From Archilochus colubris (Eukaryota > Chordata > Aves > Apodiformes > Trochilidae): DNA of 64,000 bases. Below are positions 36,501 to 51,500 of this stretch, one piece after another. The notes below the pieces were generated by a model. It was not told the origin of the DNA, ran no database searches, and saw only the letters and a list, made by a program, of their open reading frames with translations. The stretch covers positions 65,815,709 to 65,879,708 of the forward strand of contig CM041084.1 of assembly GCA_023079485.1 (NCBI GenBank). The letters are read 5' to 3'. The translations under genes were made by a program, and so were the position numbers. Position 1 is the first letter of the stretch. Each line of letters begins with the position of its first letter.

Positions 36501-39500
36501 GTCTGGTGTTACTGCTGACCCCAGCAACAGCCTGAGCTTGACAGACGCTGCCGGCTGCACACACTCTGACACAGATGGATGCAGCTGAGTATAAGTGGAG
36601 AGTTATAAATAGCAAAGTCCTTGTTGAAATAGGAATTGTCCTTAAGGGCAGTTTGTGGGTTGGTTCCACTAGAAATACCAAGAAACAACATTACAACTAT
36701 TTTAATATCACCAAAATTGAGCAGTGGTAGCCACTGAATATTTGAATCAATTATACTGTAGTGCTGTTCCTTTAAAATAGAAAGAGTGGCAGAGATTTTG
36801 AATAAGAGAAAGATGAATGGACATATAATTGTTTCCCCGTTTTCCCCTCTCTAAAAGTTTTTTGATATCTAGGAATAGTTAGTGCTTGCTTTCATCTGCT
36901 TGAAAAGTACAACTAGCAGTCATCAGCTAGTTACAGAAATGCAGAGATGAAGGGGGATTCATTACATCAATTCTCTTCCTGTCTAAGTTCTTAACTAGCC
37001 TGTTTTTAAAAACCTGCAGGAGGGGAAATTTTACAGCTTCCTCAGGCACAAAGGGACTGTCACAAGTCCAGGACATGCTGGTCCGTACACTGTTTTTAAA
37101 CATTCATCAAAGGCCATCCCCTTTCCAAGTAAAACTGGCTGAGAAAGTCCCCACATTCACTAGTGCAGCTGTCTCAGGATTATTTGGTGCTGCAAAATAC
37201 TTTCACCTGAACTAGAAAAATCTTCTAATTTGAAAAAAACCCAAGCATGCAGCTGACTCTTTAAGATGTATTTTTTTCCCCTTGCTACTCTTCAAAACAT
37301 TGCCATGAGATGTATTTAGATGTTCTTCTGTTTCATTTTTGTTGTTTCCTTCTTATTACAAAGTTTTTTTCTCCCTAGAAGTTTTGACCTTTTATCATAG
37401 AATGGCTAAGGTCTAAGGTCTAGCTGATGGCTAAGTAAGAAGGGACCTTAAAGATCATGTAGTTCCAACCCCCCTGCATGGGCAGGGACACCTCCCATTA
37501 GACCAGGTTGCTCAAAGCTCCACCCACTGTGGCCTTGAACACTTCCAGGGAGGGGGCAGCCACAATTTTGTTGGGTAACCTGTTCGAGTGCCTCACCACC
37601 CTCACCAGAAAACATTTTTTCCTAGTGTCTAACCTGAGTCTCCCCTCTTCAAGTTTGAAACCATTTTCCTTTGTCATCTTGGTACACACCCCTGCAAAAA
37701 TCCACACTCCAGCTTCCTTGTAGGCCTCCTTTAGATATTGGAAGATTGCTAAAATGTCACCTCGGAGCCTCCTGTTCTCTGGGCTGAGCAACTCCAGCTT
37801 ACTCAGCCTGCCTTCATAGGGGAGATGCTCCAGCCCACTGATCATTTTAGGGGCTCTCCTCTGGTTTCGTTCAAGGACCTTTGTGTCCTTCTTATGCTGG
37901 GGACTCCAGAACGGGACACAATACTCCATATGGGGTCTCACAAGAGCAGAGTAGAGGGGGAGAATCTCCTGCCTTGACCAGCTCTCTATGCTTCTTTTGA
38001 TGCAGCCCAGGACTTGGTTGGCTTTCTGGGTTGCGAGCACACGTTGACAGCTCAGTGCCACAACCAACATCCCTTTCAGTGCTCAATGCGTTCTACTCCC
38101 AACCTGTATTAATATGTGGGACTGCCTCAGCCGAAATGCAGGACTTTGCACTTGTCCTTGTTGAACTTCATGCAGTTTGCATAAGCCCACTTCTCAAGCC
38201 TGTCAAAGTCCCTCTGGATGGCATCCATTCCCTCCAGTGTGCTGACTTCACCACACAGTTTGGTGTCATCAGCAAACTTGCTCAAGGTACACTCGATTCC
38301 AGTGTCCATGTCACTGACAGAGACGTTAAATAGTGCTGGTCCAAGTACTGACCCTTGAGGAATACTTGGGTGTGACCATCCAGCCAGTTCCTTATCCAGT
38401 GAGTGGTCCATCCATTGAATCCATATGGTTCCAGTTCAGAGATCAGAATGTTGTGTGGGTCGGTGTTGAATGCACAGGTCCAGGCAGAGGATGTCTGTTG
38501 CTCTGCCTCTGTCCTCCAAAGCTGTGATCCCATCATAAAAGGCCAACAAATTATCAAGACTTCCTTACATGAAAAAGACAATGTGAGCTCCTATCTTTTT
38601 TGAATGTGTTTGCATTATTTATTTTTTCATTACTTTCTTATGTTCTTTTGTTTCCAACTGTGGAACAAGAAGAGAGACAAAAAACATTTCAAGAAAAAGC
38701 AGTACAAAATGAGGGATAGGTGACAGTAGTAAGTGAAACTATGATTTTCTTTAAAATTTAAGATTATGTCAGAAGTCAATATTGCTCCTTTTCCAAATAA
38801 ATTTGCAATTTTAACATAAATATTTAATATTAAACTTTTAGGTAGCTTATGGAAAGATTTTGATAGCAATTATTAGATGTTTTAATCATGAAGACTTGAA
38901 TCCCTACAAGCAGTCACTTATCTTCTTGTCTTCTTGACTTGTTTCAGTGTGTTTTTAATCAGTTTAATACCACAAGAGAAGTCCTGGATTCCAAGATCAG
39001 TCAGGGAATGAAACCTGAGAAAGAAATTCCTGGGAAAATGAGCATTGGATGTTTTTATTTTGGTGATGGAGAGGAGTGAACAAAGCAAAACTGATGCTTT
39101 TTGACAAACTGAAATAGGATTCATTGGCATAATGGATGATTAGTCTTAGAACTAAACACTGCAATATTTTGTTTGCTATTGCTTAGTGACTGAAGCAATA
39201 ACAGACTGTGTTGATTTTTAGGATGGTATTTCTCTGTGCTGTTTTAAAAATCTCCATTAAAAAGCTTACATGGGAATGAAAAAATGTCCTGAGTTCTAGC
39301 TATGACCCTTGTAAGTTGCCGGAGGTGCCTGATGCTGATGTTAATAGTTAAGAGAGCTGTAACTGCAGCCAGAGCTGCATTGCTGGGGATTAGCAAAGCA
39401 TGTTAGTATTTCAAGAGTGTTTCCTGTGTGAACATTTTTACCTCACTCTTTTCTACATTTTGATCCTTTAGCCTAAAGCTGCTTAAACCAGGACAAGAAC

Positions 39501-42500
39501 CTCTGAAATACCAAGGCCCTAGGGACTTCCAGACACTGGAAAAATGGATGTTGGAGAAACTAAATGAGGAACCATCTGTAAGTGGAATGGAAATAAGAAA
39601 AGGAAATATTCCCTTCTTTAGACTTGCTAATCTATAATTTCTGTAGGTTAGGTTTCATTTTCCAGTAGGTAGTCTTCTCCTGAGAATAGAAGTCAGGTGG
39701 CAATAATAGTATGGAAAAGTTTCCATGTAATTCAGAATAGTAATTAAAACTGTCATCCTGTGACCTGTCCTTTGTTTCCTGTATTAAAAACTACACTACA
39801 TTATGCAGTTTTTAATGCTTAGCATTTGGACAATTTACAATACAATTCTTACTGTCAATTCAGTTGAAATCTGCAGGCCCTAATGTTTCTAGAATAACAA
39901 AACCAATTTAATTTCAATGTGTTACAAACAGCATTTTTGTTGGGCTTAATTACATTTTAAAACATGGATGCCATCTTTAGCTCAGTGACTATCTGGTAAT
40001 GTTGTAGCTTAAAAAAGGACTTAAAATAACCACTTAGGTAAGGTTAAGCTAACACCATCACAAGGAAAACCCTTGAGTTTAGGGTAGCACTTACCTATAA
40101 TACAGTAGCCCAAGCCTTGTCTAAATTAAATATGTAGTTGACATTTCTAATCAAGATAAAGATTTAGTGGTTGTTGAAACACACTTAGAATATGATTATG
40201 TTTAAATAAATCAGGTGTTTTTAATAATAAAACATTAAAGGCTAAACTATTTTAAGAAGTTTATTTAGAGGTTCTTCAAAAAGTTCTTATTGGCTCTGAC
40301 TCTGGTGTTTGGAAAGCAGTCACTTGATTTTGCTGAAGTGCCAATGGATTTCCTGGAAGTTATACCTGTAAACTGTTTGCTCTTCTCCCATTGCTGCTGC
40401 CTTCACGGAACTATTAGGTCTTTCTTCTTTGCATTAGGGGAGGATAAAACAGGGGTTTTTTTTTTACTAAGTATTTTTAAATAGCCTAAAGGCCCTGAAA
40501 GTGTTGAGAAGGCAGATGTGTCAGATGCATGATGCTTTGGAGGAACTGTTATATAATCTAAGTATCTTAATATATGATGATGATGAATGCCACAGCAATT
40601 ACTGTGCTCTGTGACTACTCCAGTATGGTGAAAGACACTGTAATTCCAGTTACTGTGATACCTCCTTTCTGTGTGGTGATCTTTTTTGCATTTTGCTACC
40701 AAGTAGTTATTTGTTAGGAAACATTAGGTCTTTAAATCAAACTAAAAAAGGGAATTATTTTAGGAGATGAAAATTTCAGAGTAGAGGGTTTCAACACTAT
40801 GACAGAATGATGTGATAGCGGAATAAAATATTGGAAATTTATTGTACAAGACAAATAACAGTTAAATTTTTCATTAATAGGACCCAGCATCTGATGTGGA
40901 ACCACCAAAAGCCCCAGAACCTAAGCAGGGAATGTATGAACTCTCGACAGACAATTTCAAGATGCACATAGCAGAAGGTAACCTTTTTTCATAGGCAAGT
41001 TTTACTCACTTAAAAGGACATTAGTAGTGGGAAGTCTACAACAGAAATGTTAGTTTTTGAGGAACCTCTTTCCCTCTTTTATTTTCCAGTAATACCTAGT
41101 GAAAGAGGATGAAACTGCTGACTGTGTAAAAATGCAGCAGTTTAATTACATATTGCAGACCATGAGAAAATTTAAGGAGGGCACTTCACTCAGGAGGCAG
41201 TAAAATTAAGGCCCCTAATTATATGGAAGAAGCAAGTGGGGCTTGTTCGACTAAACTACCTCCCTCCCGGAGTTCCTTGATCAGTTACAGTCTTGCCAAT
41301 TGCTCTGTGTTTTTGCAAGTCCCCTTTCTCTCGATGCTGTCTTGTTCTTACTCCCAGGCTGCTGTTCTGGATAAATATAATCCATCTACATCCTCCTTAC
41401 TTCATCCCACTCCAGTCAAGTTCCTTATTTGATACAATTTAGCTTCCTTCCTCTAGAATTTAATGTGGGCAAAGCACTTCATCCGTTTGTCCATTTTTAA
41501 AAACAGTTTTGTCTGGAAGCTTTAAAAGTAGTGCCAGGAGTGATACCTAACATGGGAAATTTCACCTCCCACATGGCATTTTTTTTTACAGAATGAGGAA
41601 AATCTTAAAATACAAACTCTGCCATAACAACAAATGATCCTACCAGCTCTATCAGTTTTCCTAAAAAGAAAGGATGGTTTAAATTAATTACCTGTGCCCA
41701 TGTGATACCAGATACCAAAGCTTTTTAAAATAAGCATTGGCTGATGAGAAATAATTTCAAGCGTGGAAGAGCATTTTGTGCAGCTAACTTTGAATTTTGC
41801 AGCTTGTGTGACTTAACACTGGATTACATCAAAATTCTTCATAGATGCTAAGTACTAAACAACTCTACAGTCTGTGATATATTTATATTTAAATGTGTAA
41901 ATGTTTCAATATTTTTATTGCTTTATTTTTATTGTGTATCCATTGTATTCATAGAGGAAACATTCTCATGGTCACATCCAGTGGTTGAGCAGGTTTATCA
42001 TCACCTACAAAGCTGTTGTTCTGTCATCACTTCATTCATATGAAGTGCTTAAATTTTGCAGGAGGCTTAACAATTCCATCAGTAAGACTGACTTTTGTTC
42101 TTGAAAGTCTTTTGGCACTCTAGGGCAAAAAGAAATATAATTTTTTTATATCAGGGAGGAGAATATATCAGATTATATGGTGTAGAATGGCTGATTTTTA
42201 GTAGATCTTATTCATGAGAAATTTCAGTTTGCTGTTTACTCAACCAAAGCAAAGCATGTCCATCAATTTGAAGATCTTTGTGTGCAAACTGGGTGAGATG
42301 GAGTATACTTCTGCAGCTGACATTTCCTAGTTATTCTGTGATGTCTTTCCTTTAACCCCCTTCTGTGGACAAGCCCTCAAACAAGAAATTAAATCCAGTA
42401 GTATCAACCCCAAAGCAGTCTCCATAGTTCTGAATAGTTCTAGTAAAAAGAGCTTTTCTCCAGTTGCTGGCATGTCCTTCAAGTTAATGTTTTATGTTCA

Positions 42501-45500
42501 TTTTTATTTCATATTCACTGAGCCTTGCCTTGATGTATGCAAAATCTTGCATCATCTTGAATTAATAGTAACCCTAACTGAAGGAAATGACATATTCTGG
42601 TAGTTTGTGATTAAGATTATACATTTAAACATTAGTAGGAGAAAGTACAGAGACTATAAAATTAACTAAAGGCAGTGTTTTCTGAAAGCTGACATGAAAA
42701 TACAAAAAGTGGGGCAGAAGAAGGAGAATGGAAAGCTGAACAAAATTATTTATAGGTAGTTCATGGGCTTAATGCAGTTCTGTTTCCTAAGAAATGTTTA
42801 AGGTGAAGTCTAATGCTTTGATTTATGTTACAAGTACATGTTCCTTGGTAGTTCTTTCTAATCTATAATAGGGCAAGTGATTGATGTGGTAGAATTAGAC
42901 ATTGTAACAAATAGTTAGGTTAAGAATATCAGTTTTGGTATATCATTTGTTGGCTTGAGGTTGTGAAGCTGTTTGGATTTTCAAGGAAATTGGCAACACT
43001 GTGGGACTGAACACAATACTGAAAACCTAATTGCTGAAGTATTCTGTCCTGGCCTTTGATTCACAGTGTTTCTTATCTTTAACTCAGGAAATACTGTGAT
43101 AAATTTTCAGTCTGAGATTAGTACCTAGTCTTTAATTGCAGCCAAATTAATTCCAAATTAGTTAAATCTTTTTTTTTTCCTTTTTTTTTTTCTTTTTTTT
43201 TTCCCCCTTGACTTGAAAGGTAATCACTTTATCAAATTCTTTGCCCCTTGGTGTGGTCATTGCAAGGCTTTGGCCCCAACATGGGAACAGCTGGCTCAAG
43301 CCTTTGAACATTCAGAAACTGTCAAGATTGGCAAGGTAGGTGAAGTGCTCTTGGTCTGAGAGTATGTTTTGTGTGAATGAGTGTTTCAGCTTATGACTGT
43401 GAATTGCAAATAATAATTTTGTTTGTCACCTCTTAAATCCTGTTGTAGTTTCTGTTTTAATTTTGGATTCTTTTTTTTTCTCTTACTCATCCACAACTGA
43501 CAGGACTTTCTTATTTTAGCAAGGGCTTATTAAAAAAATAACTAGCTCCCTGTGTTTCAGAGAGAGCTGGAATGAGTCTAATACTTCAGATTCAGGAAAT
43601 AGTATTTTGAGATTTATTTTTATTATGTTTCCTATTTTTCAGAACTTGATAGATTTGAGTATTTATTTTGAGTGAGAAAATGACTTCTAATTTGCATTTT
43701 ACAGCACTGGATTCTTTAGCAAGCTTTAAACCTACAGAGCTCCTTATGATGAATTGTCTCTTGGTTGGTTTTTTTTTCCCCTCTTTACCCCCATAGAACT
43801 TTTAAAGGTTTCAGGGGTTCTTCCACAATAAAAACTGATATCTTGTCCTGCTTTACTATTTCCCTTAGGGTTGATAACCAGGTTCTGTGGTGTATTTACC
43901 ATGGGAGCTTGTTACTTGTACGTGGACTGACTTCTGTGCAGAGGTATGGAGGTGGTCTGGCAATTGCAGTTACTGGCTTTATTTGCTGACCCATACCTAA
44001 GCCCAAGTGGCTCATGGTGTGAATCCCTCAGTATTTGCCAATGGTGGAAAACTGACTGAGCTCAACTTCATCTTAAGCTTTCAGAGTGTTTCCACTGATC
44101 TGAAATACTGCACAAGCGTTAGCAGTGTTGTCAGACCCGCAGAGACAAAAACCTTGTTATCTCCCCTGCCCTTATAGCACTTTTAGCTGCTACCAGGGGT
44201 GATGAGCTTGATTCCTTTTTATTTTTCATAATTTTTATTTTTAATGCTTTTGAAAAAATCTGCTAATTCAGGTGCGCTATAGATATACAGAGCAGGTCAG
44301 CATAGTTGGACTTTGGAGAAGACATATACAACATAATTTTGAGACCTGGTGGATTTAAAGATTTCCTCTGAGAATAAAATATCGGAGGCTATCGCTTCTT
44401 TGAGGATGACTCTGACAAATCTTGCATCAGCTGGTTGACTTTTTGAGAACCTGCCTGATAAAATCTTTGCTTAGTTTAAATATCTTCTTGGTTACCATTC
44501 TCTAATACACAGAGGGAAATAAAAAATTGTTTTATTCAGTTGTCTGTCATGTTTGCAGTCATTATTTCTGACAGTTTCTATTTAATAAAGCTACTAAGAG
44601 TTGTCTGCATGCCTAAACAATTTTGTGTAACTCTATGCCTTGTGAAACTGCTTGAAACATGTCTTGGTTCAGATTGCAAGTGTGGAAATAAACAGGAAAC
44701 ACAACTGTTTCTAAGAAGGATGAACCATGGTATTCACGTAATCTGGAGGAATAATGTCTTAACTTCAATGATATCTGCTGGCAGGATGCTGTTTAATCTT
44801 CAGAATTGATTGTCAGTGATCTGTAGCAAAAGGGTTTCTAATGTAAAATTCAAAATTCAAATGCTGTGTCAAGCAAAGGCTCAAATGCTTAACTTATGTT
44901 TTTTCTCTGTCTCAAAAAGATTATAAACTTATAACTTTACAGATTAGTCTATGACATATTGAATGTTGCTAAGCACTTGTAACTTCTCTTGGAATAAAGT
45001 TATTTTGCTAGCTGTTGACATGTGTTCTAAAGTCTTTAGAGCTGTCTTATTAAAAAATGGAGAAGCCAATATATCTTAACTTTAAATCTCTCTCACGTTA
45101 GCATTTTGTGTTTTAATTGTCCTTGGAGTGATTTTATTCACTGAGAACACCAAATACTTTTTAATTGAAATATTTGATTTTGTCTTCATTGTTCTTTGTA
45201 ACTATCACTATGTCCTTCTATCTGTACTCCACAATTCTTCCTAAAAATCTGGCACACACACGTAGCTTCCTAATTGTACAACCATCCCACTGTTTGGAAG
45301 GCAGACTTAATCATCTCAAGATAGTACTTGTTACTGAGTTTTGCCAAGCCATGTCTTGCTTGCTCCTGTATATTTTTTTTAGATTTTATGATGCTCGTAT
45401 GTTTATTTTATGCACTGAATGGTTTATTTTATTTTTTTTTCCAAATGTAGGTTGACTGTACCCAGCATTCTGAAGTCTGCTCTGAAACCCAAGTTCGTGG

Positions 45501-48500
45501 CTATCCAACACTCCTCTGGTTTAGGAATGGTGAAAAGGTGAGTCTGCAAGCTCAGCAAAAGATCAGACCTTTTTTTTTTTTTTTTTTTATAATACTTAGA
45601 CTGTGTTTTCATTCCATGGAAGAAAGATCAAGTGGCCACACAGGAAAGTCTAAGACAAAAGGAAGTTGGAGGTTCAGTCTTATACTGGAAGAGGTATCAT
45701 ACCTTCAGGAGGAGGTATCCACATATAAAAGTTAAAAGTTTGCACTTTGTGCTCTGCAAATAACTAGTGTCATGTTTATTAATCTCCTAAGTAGTATCTT
45801 CAGTTATGCTACTGTGTATACTAAGTATACTTTAGCTTAGTATCTTATCTCCTATGGAGCAGAAAAACATAGATGAAATGTAAATAATTAAAGCCCTATA
45901 ATTTTCACAGGTTGTATCAGAAAGTTCTCACCTCTAAGTGGTGCCTCTCTGCTGAGTGATGTCTGACTGATGCAATTCACCTTGTATGACACTGAGTGAG
46001 ACTTGTGGGCTCAGCTGAAATTTTTCCTTGTAGCAGTTCAAAGAATTACAATATTCTGAAGTTATGACTAATTAAAACATTTATTAAAAATGTACATGGA
46101 CAGCAGCAAATTAGCATATTCTAAATAGTAGTGTTACTTACACATTTCACACTTTTAAAATATATTAGATATATTAAATGGATATTAAAAATAGATCTGC
46201 AAGCAGAGAACCTAGGACTCCCCTTTCAGCTCTTACCCCCTAAGTTTTAGGGAGTTGGGAGTTTTTGCCCCATTCTTCTTGCATCTTCCTTTTTGAACAT
46301 CTGGTGTTTGAGATGTAAGTTTTGCTACTTAGACTAGTTCAGTGACTGTTGCTTGAGAGCATTGCCAGGGAGCATTGCCTTACTCTTTGGTTTTTCCAAA
46401 GATGTGTGACAAGTGTGTGAGCTAGAGGAGCAATTGTGTTGTTCAGGTGACACTAAAGTCAGTCTTTAGCCCTGTCAAAACACTGGACAGAGTTCTCAGG
46501 GTAACACAGAAGACCACCCAGAAACGTTGGGTATTTTGTTGTTCCTTGCTGTAGCTTTAGGTTCAGAAAAATAAAAACTTAAAAATATTGGGTAGAGTGA
46601 GAGGGGAACATTGAAGTGGAAAAGTTTGTAAAATTTGCTTCTACATTTCTAAAATACCTTTCATTTAAAGGAAATTTTACATTGTTCCCTTTTGGTACAG
46701 AAGAGTCTATGGCAAATACTGAAGATATAGAGTGAATAGAATGCCATGAGAGGTTTAATGACTAGATAGTAATATTTGTTATGAATGTGCTTACACTTGG
46801 CAATCTTATGTTTTACTGATAATTATTTATTTGCTTGATTAACTGCATACACACACTTCCACAACCTATTTGATTATTGTAGGGTGACCAGTACAAAGGG
46901 AAAAGGGACTTGGATTCCTTAAAGGAATATGTGGATTCCCAACTACAGAGCTCTGAGAAGGAGCCATCAGCAGATAAATCTGATGAACCCCAGCAGCCAC
47001 CCGCAGAACCCGCCCATGTTGAGGTAAGGGCTCCAGCACTCTGCAAAGATATTAGAAGTGTTCAAACTGTTTCAGCAGCTTCTCTGAGTCTTTCCTCTGT
47101 TTCTCTCTCTGATAGCTTGACAGTTTCTAGATATAAACTGTACCAAAACCTTTCCTGGTTATTTTTTTAGTAATTAATGAGTGGAATCAGATGATGAATC
47201 CTAGTGATATTTTTACTAGCTGAATTAACTGGAAAAGAAGAAAAAAAATCTAGCTCCTTTTTTATGGTAACAATAAGATGCTTAGCTAGTGTAGCATCAA
47301 TGTTTTCTTTTTTTGGTCTGTGGAACTGCTGGCACCTTGCTCTGTATGACAGTGTATTTTATCACTATGGAGATGAATGTTTCTTGCAAGATTCTCACTT
47401 GAATGGTATGGTGCCATTGGTATGCATAATGGTATGGTGCACTCTGCTGAGTCCCTAAAAAAAGCCAGAGTCCTGTACTTCTAGACTGTTTGCAGAAGCA
47501 AGAAACAAGGAGACATTATGAAGACTGATCTAAAGGTGGCAAGGCAACGTGTCCTGTGTCAAGAAGACTCTTCAAGACTGGTGGCATATTCTAATCCTGG
47601 TTGTAGGATCTACAGGGTGTTATGAATATTGCCAAGCAATTCACAGGAATAACTTTACCACCTTTGCATAGTTGTACTTGATGTCATTTAGTTATCTGTC
47701 TTTTTTTAATCACTGGCATTTCACCTGCTGTTTTTCTTGTAGCTGGTTTTAAAATTGTTGAAGTTGAGAATTTAAGGATGGTTTTCAACCATGCTTTTCC
47801 AACAAATGTGGACAACACATTTCTGCCTATATAATATGGGATGGTGATTTACACACCCTTATGATGTCGAATGGACTTATGTAATTGAAAAGCATATTAC
47901 TACTTTTTCAATATTACTAATATGAGTACTGTTTATATACAGCTTCTCATGGGAGAATATTACCTTTCCTGGTTGACTTTTCTAGCAGCATTACTCATCT
48001 TGCATAGAGTGACTTATTAAACATGATAGACAGCATAGATTTGCAATTTTCATACTCCTCAGTTTATTTATTTTTTTGGAGGGCAGATCCAAACAAGCTG
48101 GTATTAGTACAACGCAGAAACTCATCAGTTGTTTTTCTATTTCCATAGAAATAACACAAACCAAATGTGATGCAAATTCCCACTTGTGCCTTGCATGCAC
48201 CAGCACACAGACAAACAGCAAAGAGACCATGGGAGGATTATTTCGCCACATTACAGTAGACACAGTGCAGGGATCAACTTTTGTCTTTTGCATCTTTAGA
48301 TGGCAGCTTTGGATGTCACCATTTCTTGGCTGCTCAGCTTCAGAACACCTTCATTCTGGTTTTGTTTTCATGACTTGAAACAAGGGGATAGCCCATGTAG
48401 CCAGCAAGCACTGCCTGCATTTACCATCAGCAGCCGACAGCTGGTAGCATGAGCAACAAAAGCCATCAGTTCCCATTCCAAATGTATGCCCTGATGTTGA

Positions 48501-51500
48501 ACTCCCATGGGGATTCCCCTGTTTGTTAAAGCCAAGTACTTGCCAGCCTTTTCACAGAAGCTGTATTTCTATGTCTATTAAGACTCCTCTCTTGCCAGAC
48601 ATCACTAATGCTTCTCAGAAATGATCCAGATGGAATAAGGTAGAGTGACCAGCAGCTGCTCAGATGTGCGATTGCGTAAGCTGTATTTTCTGAAGAAACC
48701 AAGCTAAATGAACTGTTACTAAACTTATTTTTGTGGTTATATAGTTTACGCTGCTATTCTGATAGTAATCTGCAGATCTTTAAAATGTGGATCATGGGGA
48801 GGACATTGTTTATGGGATTTTCAGATCTGGTATCTCAGATTGTAAGTGATGCTAGAAACATCTGTTTTAGATAACCATTTAGAAAATTCAAGATGTAGAA
48901 ATAAGTATTTGCTATTCATTTTTTTCTTCCTTTAATTATTTGTAATTATGTATATTGTAATAATGTGTACAATTTCTAATTTCTAAATAGTTATTTACAG
49001 GCAATAACACTTCAGCTTGATAAAATAATTTCATCAGCGACCAGTTATTTACAGAAATGTTTATCCAGTACCTTTAATTTGTAATTTCAAGTTTATTTTT
49101 GGCTTCTCTTCATAAAAAAACTTACTGGGTTTAAAGTAGAATAGGTAATACTATGAGTTTTTTACACTTATTTTTATGTTGCTGTCATTTGAATTTGAAG
49201 CCCTTATAGGCTTGAGATTTGTTTATTAATTTTTAATCCCTCTTAAGGGTCTCACTCAAAAAATGGAGGAGACACTCTGCAAGCAATGTGCTATCCTCAC
49301 ATCACTCCCATGCTGGTGTGGTGTTATGATGTCCTCTTGAGAGACACATAGATGTTTCTGGTAACAGCTTTTTCTATGAATGTAATGCCAGGATACAGCA
49401 GAGGGAGAACAGCTGTCAAGACTTCATTAGTATGCCTTAAATACCTCATTAAACTTTCAGATGGCCATTGTGTGCTTTAAGCCAACTCCTCTCAGGCTTG
49501 TTCCTTGAAACCTTTGCATGACAGTGGATTAAAGTGAAGGTGATTTTTTCCAACAACTATAAAGTTGGATACAGGCAAATCCCCTGAAAACCAGGATCTT
49601 TTGTTTCTCCAGTTACGAATGAGGTTCTGTGGGAAAAATGCATTTCTCTGCATCTTTCTAGAGGAGGAAAGCATCTGAGAGGTTAAAGTGAGGTTTGCTG
49701 CTGCTACTCATATTTATATTTTCAATAATAATAATATATTATCTTCACGGAGAGGGTGATTAGGCTATGGAATGGACTGCCCGGGGAGGTGGTGGATTCT
49801 CCGTCCCTGGAGACATTTAAAAAAAAGACTGGATGTGGCACTCAGTGCCATGGTCTAGCAACTGCTCCGGTGGGTCAAGGGTTGGACTTGATGATCTCTG
49901 AGGTCCCTTCCAACCCGGCTAATTCTATGATTCTATGAATAATAATATCTTTCACAGTTTGATTTTTCTTTTTCAGGTACCTAAAAGCTGGTTTGGCCGA
50001 AGTTTTGTTTTGTTTTGTTTTTAAACAGGCTGCAGTGCTCTCTCTGTCTGAAAAGGACTTTGATGCAACCATTGCTCGGGGGATCACCTTTATTAAATTC
50101 TATGCTCCATGGTAAGAAGTTCACACCTGTTGTTGTTCAGGTTTATTGCTGGTCTGAGCACATTAGTTTCTGTAGATCTTTGAACTGTGTGTACTACTCT
50201 GTTTTGTTGTCTGGATCTAAAACATGAATTAAATGAAGAATGTGTGTGTTGGTAAGAGTTGCAGCAAAAAAAGTTCAGTCTTTTTTAGCTTTCTTAGGAT
50301 CCTGCTCCGTGGCAAGGCTGACAGAGAAGCTTTTACTGTGTCAGCCTCCAGGTAATGCTAGGGAACAAGGAGAGTGAAGACTTCTCTGCAGGCTTGGCAT
50401 GCTCTTATCTCTTGATTAGGGTGAAGTGAGAGGAGTGTATCACCAGCGTTGAGAAGGGAGACCATGCTGACCTTTGGGCTCTGCCTTGCCACCACCAACC
50501 TCTCTTGGAAGCCTTTGTGCACTTGGAAATTGGTACAGACTGTAGAACTATGGATAATTGACTATTACTCTTCAAGATAACTGACAAAAAATTAATTTGC
50601 ACAAGAGACAATTTTGAGATGATGTTCTTAAGAGTATATTCCATGTAAAATGTTCTTAACAATGACTCAAGGTAGAAATGTTTGATGCAGATGGTGTAGG
50701 TGTAGACACCCAATAGAAAGCACTGGGGGAAAAAGAAAATAATATCTTACCTGGCATCTGCCATTACTGGCACATCCAGCACATGCTGAGACCCACACTG
50801 GGGTAAGACCTCAGTATTGCAAAATCACAGAACAATGAAATATAAAAAGATGTTTTGTTTCTGTTGGTGAAAGGTCACCATTAGAAAGCAACAAAAGGAA
50901 AAACATCCCATATTTAATTTAAATGTGCTCAGGAATATCAAAATATTGCAGCTTCACTTTGACAGTAGGCATGAATGTGTTTCTTATTTTAGGCAAGAAG
51001 TACCAGGGAAAATTTCATTTTATGTAATCTCAATGATGCAGTCTTTTCCAGTGTTGTCACCCTTTTTACTGCAGCATGCTGTGGTGCTTGAGGGCCACTT
51101 CTGTGTGCTCTTCCATCTGAAAGCTCTGCTTTTGGATGTAGGCAAGTATCTGCCACTGCTTTGTTAAGAAACATCCTGACCATACACACGAACCCCTTCA
51201 TGTTTACTGCTCTTTCTTTATTTCCTTTATCCTTTCTGTGCACTAAGAGCAGCTGAAATGCAGTGTGTGCCTGTGCTGCTACTACACCACTAGCAGAACT
51301 GGCTGGTAAATATAGTTTATAACTGTGCACCAAGCAGCTTCTGCTCTGATACCTGAACCAGGGCTTGTTAGCATACATGGGCATTCAGTTATCTGAGCAA
51401 ATTTTTCTGCTAAAGCTTGAGATAAAAAACCTCTTGTTTTAAAATTAACTTTTTGTAAAAGTAACTTTAGCCATCTTCTTGTCTCCTGTGTCTCGCGGGA

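Larger units (their letters stand above)
35596..39471 (+). other. TXNDC5: TXNDC5 intron 2 (3.9 kb)
   Basis: GTAAGT...TTTAG. It contains a 26-bp tandem duplication (35996-36047) and the large antisense CR1 (37393-38566). No other coding signal is seen. Confidence 0.9.
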
